Shown here in pieces: positions 59,509 to 64,000 of a stretch of DNA of 64,000 nt. This DNA is from Sitta carolinensis (Eukaryota > Chordata > Aves > Passeriformes > Sittidae): NCBI GenBank assembly GCA_032173965.1, contig CM063290.1, positions 9,759,501-9,823,500 of the forward strand. Direction: 5' to 3'. A program made the translations under genes and the position numbers. Position 1 is the stretch's first letter, and each line of letters opens with the position of its first letter. The notes under the pieces were generated by a model that ran no database searches, had not been told where the DNA came from, and worked only from the letters and a program-made list of their open reading frames with translations.

Positions 59509-60683
59509 GTTTAACACCCCACAGCAGTCAGATGCCAGCAATGAGCAAGGCATCCCAACATCCCAGTAGCAGTGCTGCCTAGTCAAGAGACAAGCTTTGT
59601 CTTTTGTCTCTCTCTGCAGGCTATAAAGCACAAGATTAACTCCGAAATCAAGACACATGCAAACACCACAGTGAGGACTCCCAGACAGCAGCTTTTAGAT
59701 GCCATCCAGAGAAATGTCACTAGGAAACACTAACACAGACAGGGCTGTAGGAAGTTATGAGAGTTAAGAGAAGTTAAGGAAGAGCAACAAGTTGCACAAA
59801 CCTGGGCATCAGGTTTCTAGAGACCAATGAAAATCCAGCCCTCCAAGCTGTTGAGCACTGTGCTCAGTAACTAGGCTGAGGGCCAATCCCTGCCCATTCC
59901 TTGTAGAGCTCCAGCTGTACAATGTTCTCTCCCTCATGGGCTATTGCTGGGGCTTAGGCCACTTGCTCAGGTTAGGTTTAAATGCCAAATCAAACTGCAG
60001 AGTTTAGGTTAAAACTAAGCTGCAGGTTAGGTTTAAATGCCAGATCAAACTTCAAAGTACAGGGCTGGCAACAGCCACTGGGAACAGGAGGCACAGTTTA
60101 GCAGGTGTCACACACCAGCAGCGCATAGCTTCAGGTCACACAGCAGAGCGGCACCATTAGAAAGCTGCCATTGATTTTCCTCCCTCCATGCAACACCCAA
60201 GGGGGCAAGACTAGAATTTCCAGCCAGAACTGGAGAACGAACAGCCCATGCACACACACCAGCACCTTCCCAGTGCCACAGCAGGCCAGCCTGTCCAAGT
60301 GTTACATATACCCATCCAGAGTAGTGACCAGAGCCCTCCGGACAGCTGTCAGCCCCAAGCCCTACATTCACCTCTAATTCCTCAGGTCTTTGATTTGAAG
60401 GAAGTTTACTACACCACAGAGCACACAGTCTAACTAGCCTAGTTTCCACTAAACACTCAAGCACCACTCCCATGACTGGAGGCAGGAAGCCAATTCAAGA
60501 CAGCACAGCTATTTGGAACAGTTCAGCCTATGGAGAAGGAAGAGTCTAAGGATGTACATAAGAGACTGAAGTTTGTATCTGCATCGCCACAGGAGAGTGA
60601 AAAAATATGACTGCAGGAAATTAATCCATGTTAGATACTAACCATCAAGCTTCGCAGATGACATTGCGTGATAAGCATAGAAC

Positions 60684-60711
60684 AATTATGGAAACACTGT
60701 CCCCGATAATT
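60684..60711 (-). promoter_or_regulatory. TFRC: TFRC iron-responsive element E
   Basis: On the minus strand AATTAT pairs with ATAATT below a bulged C, with a GGGGA/TTTCC-type upper stem and the loop CAGTGT. This is the canonical IRE fold. IRP1/IRP2 binding when iron is low blocks endonucleolytic decay of TFRC mRNA. Confidence 0.93.
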
Positions 60712-60730
60712 ACGTACACCCATAGTGCAA

Positions 60731-60757
60731 CATATGGAGGTCACTGCCTCCGATATA
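60731..60757 (-). promoter_or_regulatory. TFRC: TFRC iron-responsive element D
   Basis: In the minus sense TATATC precedes GGAGG, the loop CAGTGA, then CCTCC and ATATG. The upper stem is a perfect five base pairs and the bulged C is present. It lies between IREs C and E with spacing of a few tens of bases, as in other vertebrates. Confidence 0.92.
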
Positions 60758-60793
60758 ACACTGTGGTAGGCAAAAACTACCTTGTTCTTTACA

Positions 60794-60822
60794 CATTATG
60801 GGAGACACTGCCCCCGATAATG
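60794..60822 (-). promoter_or_regulatory. TFRC: TFRC iron-responsive element C
   Basis: The minus-strand stem CATTAT/ATAATG is closed by a bulged C, a GGGGG/TCTCC upper stem and the loop CAGTGT. The direct repeat copy at 60826 begins four bases from its edge. Confidence 0.93.
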
Positions 60823-61335
60823 TCAGTTAGGTTTCACGATACATAAGGTACTGGAAGTTTGCAGGAAGCTGCCATTTAAAAATCGTGCCAATGCCTAATC
60901 TGAGGTACAGGGAGTTTGTGTGTGTTGCCACAGGTGGAACTAGGGCTACACAGCAAGGCCCTCTGCTGGGACCAGGGCCAGGAAGGAAGCTGTGCTCCCT
61001 GTGAGAGCACACAACATCCAGAAAGGGGTGCAGGAAGAAGTCTGAAGCCCACAGAGGGACACAGACCCTGCAAGGAAGACATTTCTAGTATTGGAATTTC
61101 CACCCAGGTTTTCAACATTTCAAGGATCACTTTGGAGCGCAACCTGGAGACTCATTACCAGGTTTGCACCTTCAAGTTTCTTCCAGAGGGGTGTTTTTGC
61201 CACAGAAAGCTTAATTGCTAGTTTTCCAAAAGTTTTTGAGGGGCTTGTTTTGATTATTTTAAATGCAAAGTTCCAGTATCATGTTTGATTGTAATAGCAG
61301 ATGCTGCTTTATTCAAAAACGACAGTATAACTGTC

Positions 61336-61368
61336 ATAATTATGGAAGGCACTGCTTCCGATAATTAT
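61336..61368 (-). promoter_or_regulatory. TFRC: TFRC iron-responsive element B
   Basis: The minus strand reads ATAATTAT, bulged C, GGAAG, loop CAGTGC, CTTCC, ATAATTAT. The lower stem is a long perfect inverted repeat. It is about 510 bases from IRE C, with an inserted repeat copy in between. Confidence 0.93.
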
Positions 61369-61390
61369 CTTCTATAAAAAAAACACACCA

Positions 61391-61417
61391 TTTATAGTGA
61401 ACACTGTCACTGATAAA
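61391..61417 (-). promoter_or_regulatory. TFRC: TFRC iron-responsive element A
   Basis: The minus strand reads TTTATC, AGTGA, loop CAGTGT, TCACT, ATAAA. It is the IRE nearest the stop codon in the mRNA and about 25 bases from IRE B. The loop is the canonical CAGTGN type. Confidence 0.9.
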
Positions 61418-62418
61418 TAAATAAAGAAATAAATATCTCAGTGCCAAACAAGAGCCAACCCACAAAACGACATCAGTCAAACAGGGTTTGGCCAGCAAGA
61501 GACTCGATTTCACACAAGGCCCCTGAGCAGCAAGGTCTGAAGTGCCAGTCTAAAGCCATTTCTCAATGCTGCAGGACTCGCTGAGATGCCAGCCGAGGAT
61601 ATCAGGGGGACACTGGATAATCTTTGGGTCATTTTCCCTGGGTATTGATACCTGCCTTGGCAGAAGCAAGCCTGTAAGATGTCACTGGGACCCTGCTGTT
61701 GAGTAAAGGCAGGCTGGGCACTTCAGAGCTTGCTGATAATCCAGCACTTGCGGGCTATTACTACATTGTTTAATTTTTGAACTGCAGCTCCCTGCCAGAG
61801 AAGGGATCCTCATTACAAGTGTTCAGAGACGTCCATTCCCTGTTTTGTCACTAGGTTTAGGTGGCCAACAATTAAAAGCCTGAATAGATGAGGTACCTCC
61901 CCACTCAAGGTACCAGTTCAGGAAACACCTGAGCTCTTAGTTTTTAAGTACACTGGAGGCAGGAAACCCTGTAAGTAGCTGTAAATGACCAGTTTGGACT
62001 GTGGTTAGGTGGGAGCCTGGTCAGAGGAGACTTCATGGTAATCTTAGTACTGCTTTAAAACTGCCTCCCATGAATTTGTCAAGGTGAGATTTAAATTTTA
62101 TGCTCAACTTTGGTCAAAAATGTTTTGTTGCCAGAATACCTACAGGAAAGTAATGCCATGTTAGGGAGTGGGTTTCACGGGGTTTTGGTTAGGTTTCACA
62201 ATATACAAGGTACTGGAAATCTGCAAGAAGCTGCCATTTAAAAATCATGCCAATGCCTAATCTGAGGTACAGGGAGTTTGTGTGTGTTGCTACAGGTGGA
62301 ACTAGACCTACACAACAAGGCCCTCTGCTGGGGCTGGGGCCTGGAATGAAGCTGTGCTCCCCATGAGAGCACACAGCTCTCCTGTACCTTAGACAGGTAA
62401 TCCAGGTGTTTGCTCTGT

Positions 62419-63782
62419 CTAGATTTCGTTGTCTGTATTCCAGATATCACCCACTAAAGCATTGGCAGCACCTTTAATGGTCCAGGTCGCCAGGGCTAGC
62501 TGCTCTTTCAGCTTGTTCACATCCACGCTGGTCTTGTCGACTTCCAGCTGCTCCAGGTTCTCCAGCAGACTCTGCAGGGTGTGGCTGCCTTTGCCAAAGA
62601 AGATGTGGCGGAAGGGAGCATCTTTTGGTGAGAGGTATGGGGAGAGGAAGTCATATTCCACCTGAGTAGAGGTGCAAATTTAGGGTTATACTCTCACTTC
62701 CCAAGTTTTATTTTCCTTATCTGCCCCAGCACAAGCTGGCAGAAGTGGCCAAGTGGCTGATCCCCACTCAGCCCTTTTCCACAACAGCTGTGCAAGGGTC
62801 AGACCCTCTCTCGTGAGCAAGCCATCATGTTGCCATTAAGCAAGTGGAAGAGACACCAGTCTGCACAGTGCCTATGGCCCCTTAGGGAAAGGCCCATCCC
62901 AGCCAGCACTCTCTTCCTATGTGAGGAAGAAAACCCAGTTGAAGATACCCACCTTCATCATCCTGTCATTCAGGGCTCTGCGGACAATCCTGTTTTCCGT
63001 GTCACTGTTTGAGATGTCTTTTCTCAGTGCATCTACAGCTCGCTGGAAATCTCCACGGGCAAAATACAGCCAGTTCAAGGTCAGCCCCAGTTCCTGCAAG
63101 GGAGGAGCTGTTAGCAAACCTGATTTTCTTCTTTTGCTGCTCTCTTACCAAAAGAAAGTGCTGGGTTTTTGGTGGTTTTTTTTTTTTGGCAGTTTAGCAA
63201 AGTAGCAGAACAAGTTCCTGGCAGGCTCTTCTGAGGTCACTCCCTACCCAGAGTTTCTTGTAGATTTTCAGTAGAGATGCAAATGAGATGCAAAGCTGCA
63301 CTATGCTGTGAATGATAACCAAGAGAAGATACTTTTCACACTGATCTCCTCAAGAGCTCATGACATCCAGATCAGCTAAATCTGCCTGCCACAGCTACTC
63401 TGCCTGTACTGCTCCATAAGGAACATCGATTCTGGCCACACTTTGCTACCCTTTTATGTCTAAAGGTGTCCATCCTGCTGTTTTCACTGGCATAGGGCCT
63501 TATTAGCAGATGGTCCCATAATCATCAGGGATTTGGCGAACTCAGAGTCCTTCTAACCTTCACATGGGAATCGTAGTCCCTAAGCTTCTCCTGGAATGCC
63601 AGCAATTCATCACTGTATCTCTCCAAGTCCAGGAAGAGCTCATGGTCATGGGTCAGCCTGAGAGCTATGTGTCCAGCGACTTCTGCAGCAGTACGCATGA
63701 GAGAATACAACTTGTCAGTCTTCCCTTTCAGGTTAGCCACAGTGTCCTCAGCAGTGCCCAAAAAGGAATATTCATCACCTTC
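62419..63782 (-). CDS. TFRC: Transferrin receptor 1, last three coding exons (C-terminal 202 aa)
   Basis: Exons 63782-63558, 63093-62953 and 62661-62419 (75, 47 and 80 codons plus stop), all phase 0, are the end of TFRC. The first opens [14 protein letters not shown] and continues with [18 protein letters not shown]. The second has [20 protein letters not shown], whose RGD is the motif needed for transferrin binding in the human receptor. The third has [20 protein letters not shown] and ends [19 protein letters not shown]...EI, the helical domain that carries the dimer and ligand contacts. The receptor imports iron-loaded transferrin by endocytosis. The rest of the gene lies beyond the right edge of the window. 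The donor after the first exon is GTTAGA, weaker than usual, but its junction matches the family. Confidence 0.97.
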
Positions 63783-64000
63783 CTGCAAGAAAGAAGGTAT
63801 TCAAGTTAGCCAAAAATGCTTTTCCAGTTAGACTTTTTTCATCCCCCATCCAAGGTTACTTGTTACCTCTACCACATTCCGTCTCCCAAGCGCACCTAAG
63901 GAGCAAAGGTTCGAGTGGAAAAACTCCAAGGCACTGGGAAGGGAATGGCACTCTTGTATCTCATCCCTGACAGCTTCTAGTGACCAGCAGGATGTTCTGC
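63783..64000 (-). other. TFRC: TFRC intron at the window edge
   Basis: I looked for the preceding TFRC exon (the segment before the DTDYPYLGT-type start) and did not find it. These bases look intronic. They include a pyrimidine-rich tract leading to the CTTGCAG acceptor at 63783. Confidence 0.6.

Larger units (their letters stand above)
60826..62375 (-). repeat. TFRC: 188-bp direct repeat in TFRC 3' UTR flanking IREs A and B
   Basis: Bases 60826-61013 and 62188-62375 align without gaps, with about 18 differences (roughly 90% identity), at an offset of 1,362 bp. In mRNA order one copy starts about 45 bases after the stop codon, then come IREs A and B, then the second copy ends next to IRE C. 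Both copies keep a 61-codon open frame in the mRNA sense, with nine amino-acid differences. I do not recognise the unit as a named avian repeat. Confidence 0.9.

Noticed and set aside
60827..62374. Two 61-codon frames in the TFRC 3' UTR as real small proteins
   Set aside because: They lie in a 3' UTR, their differences are largely amino-acid changing, and no family match is recognised. They are reported only as a property of the direct repeat.

Overview
This is a vertebrate nuclear window with the character of a compact bird chromosome. It is GC-rich, has short introns and CpG islands, and holds spliced genes close together. It can be read as the MUC20 - MUC4 - TNK2 - TFRC neighbourhood known from human 3q29 (from memory, chicken chromosome 9). 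No bacterial features, CRISPR arrays, tRNA or rRNA genes are visible. I assigned exons by hand from splice sites, codon phase, protein-family motifs, and exon-by-exon comparison of the two MUC4 copies in the window.

Layout. (1) 298-2947 (+): a small five-exon secreted mucin-like gene, probably MUC20. (2) 2948-7604: mostly unrecognised, with one possible LTR remnant. (3) 7753-19953 (+): a MUC4-like paralogue with a signal peptide, a 5-kb Ser/Thr/Pro/Gly-rich exon, NIDO and AMOP domains, then a short acidic tail. It has no VWD, EGF or membrane segment. (4) 35187-21914 (-): full-length MUC4 in 27 coding exons, with signal peptide, mucin exons, NIDO, AMOP, VWD with a GDPH site, EGF-like modules, one transmembrane helix and a tyrosine-containing tail. 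The two MUC4 copies end tail to tail about 0.5 kb apart. (5) 51758-37369 (-): TNK2 (ACK1), with two alternative first coding exons and CpG islands. (6) 64000-59405 (-): the 3' end of TFRC, comprising the last three coding exons and a 3-kb 3' UTR with five iron-responsive elements.

How the parts relate. MUC20, MUC4-like and MUC4 all join a short signal exon to their mucin exons in phase 1. In the two MUC4 copies the NIDO exons have identical lengths, so the plus-strand copy is clearly an inverted duplicate that lost the membrane-anchoring half. TNK2 and TFRC are kinase and iron-uptake genes that share the synteny but not the function.

Most notable. The truncated, apparently secreted NIDO-AMOP mucin stands out. 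So does a set of six single-base frame breaks found only in the two MUC4-type genes, with none in TNK2, the TFRC exons or MUC20. A 909-bp in-frame tandem duplication (copies about 99% identical) lies inside the mucin exon. The TFRC 3' UTR carries a 188-bp direct repeat around IREs A and B.
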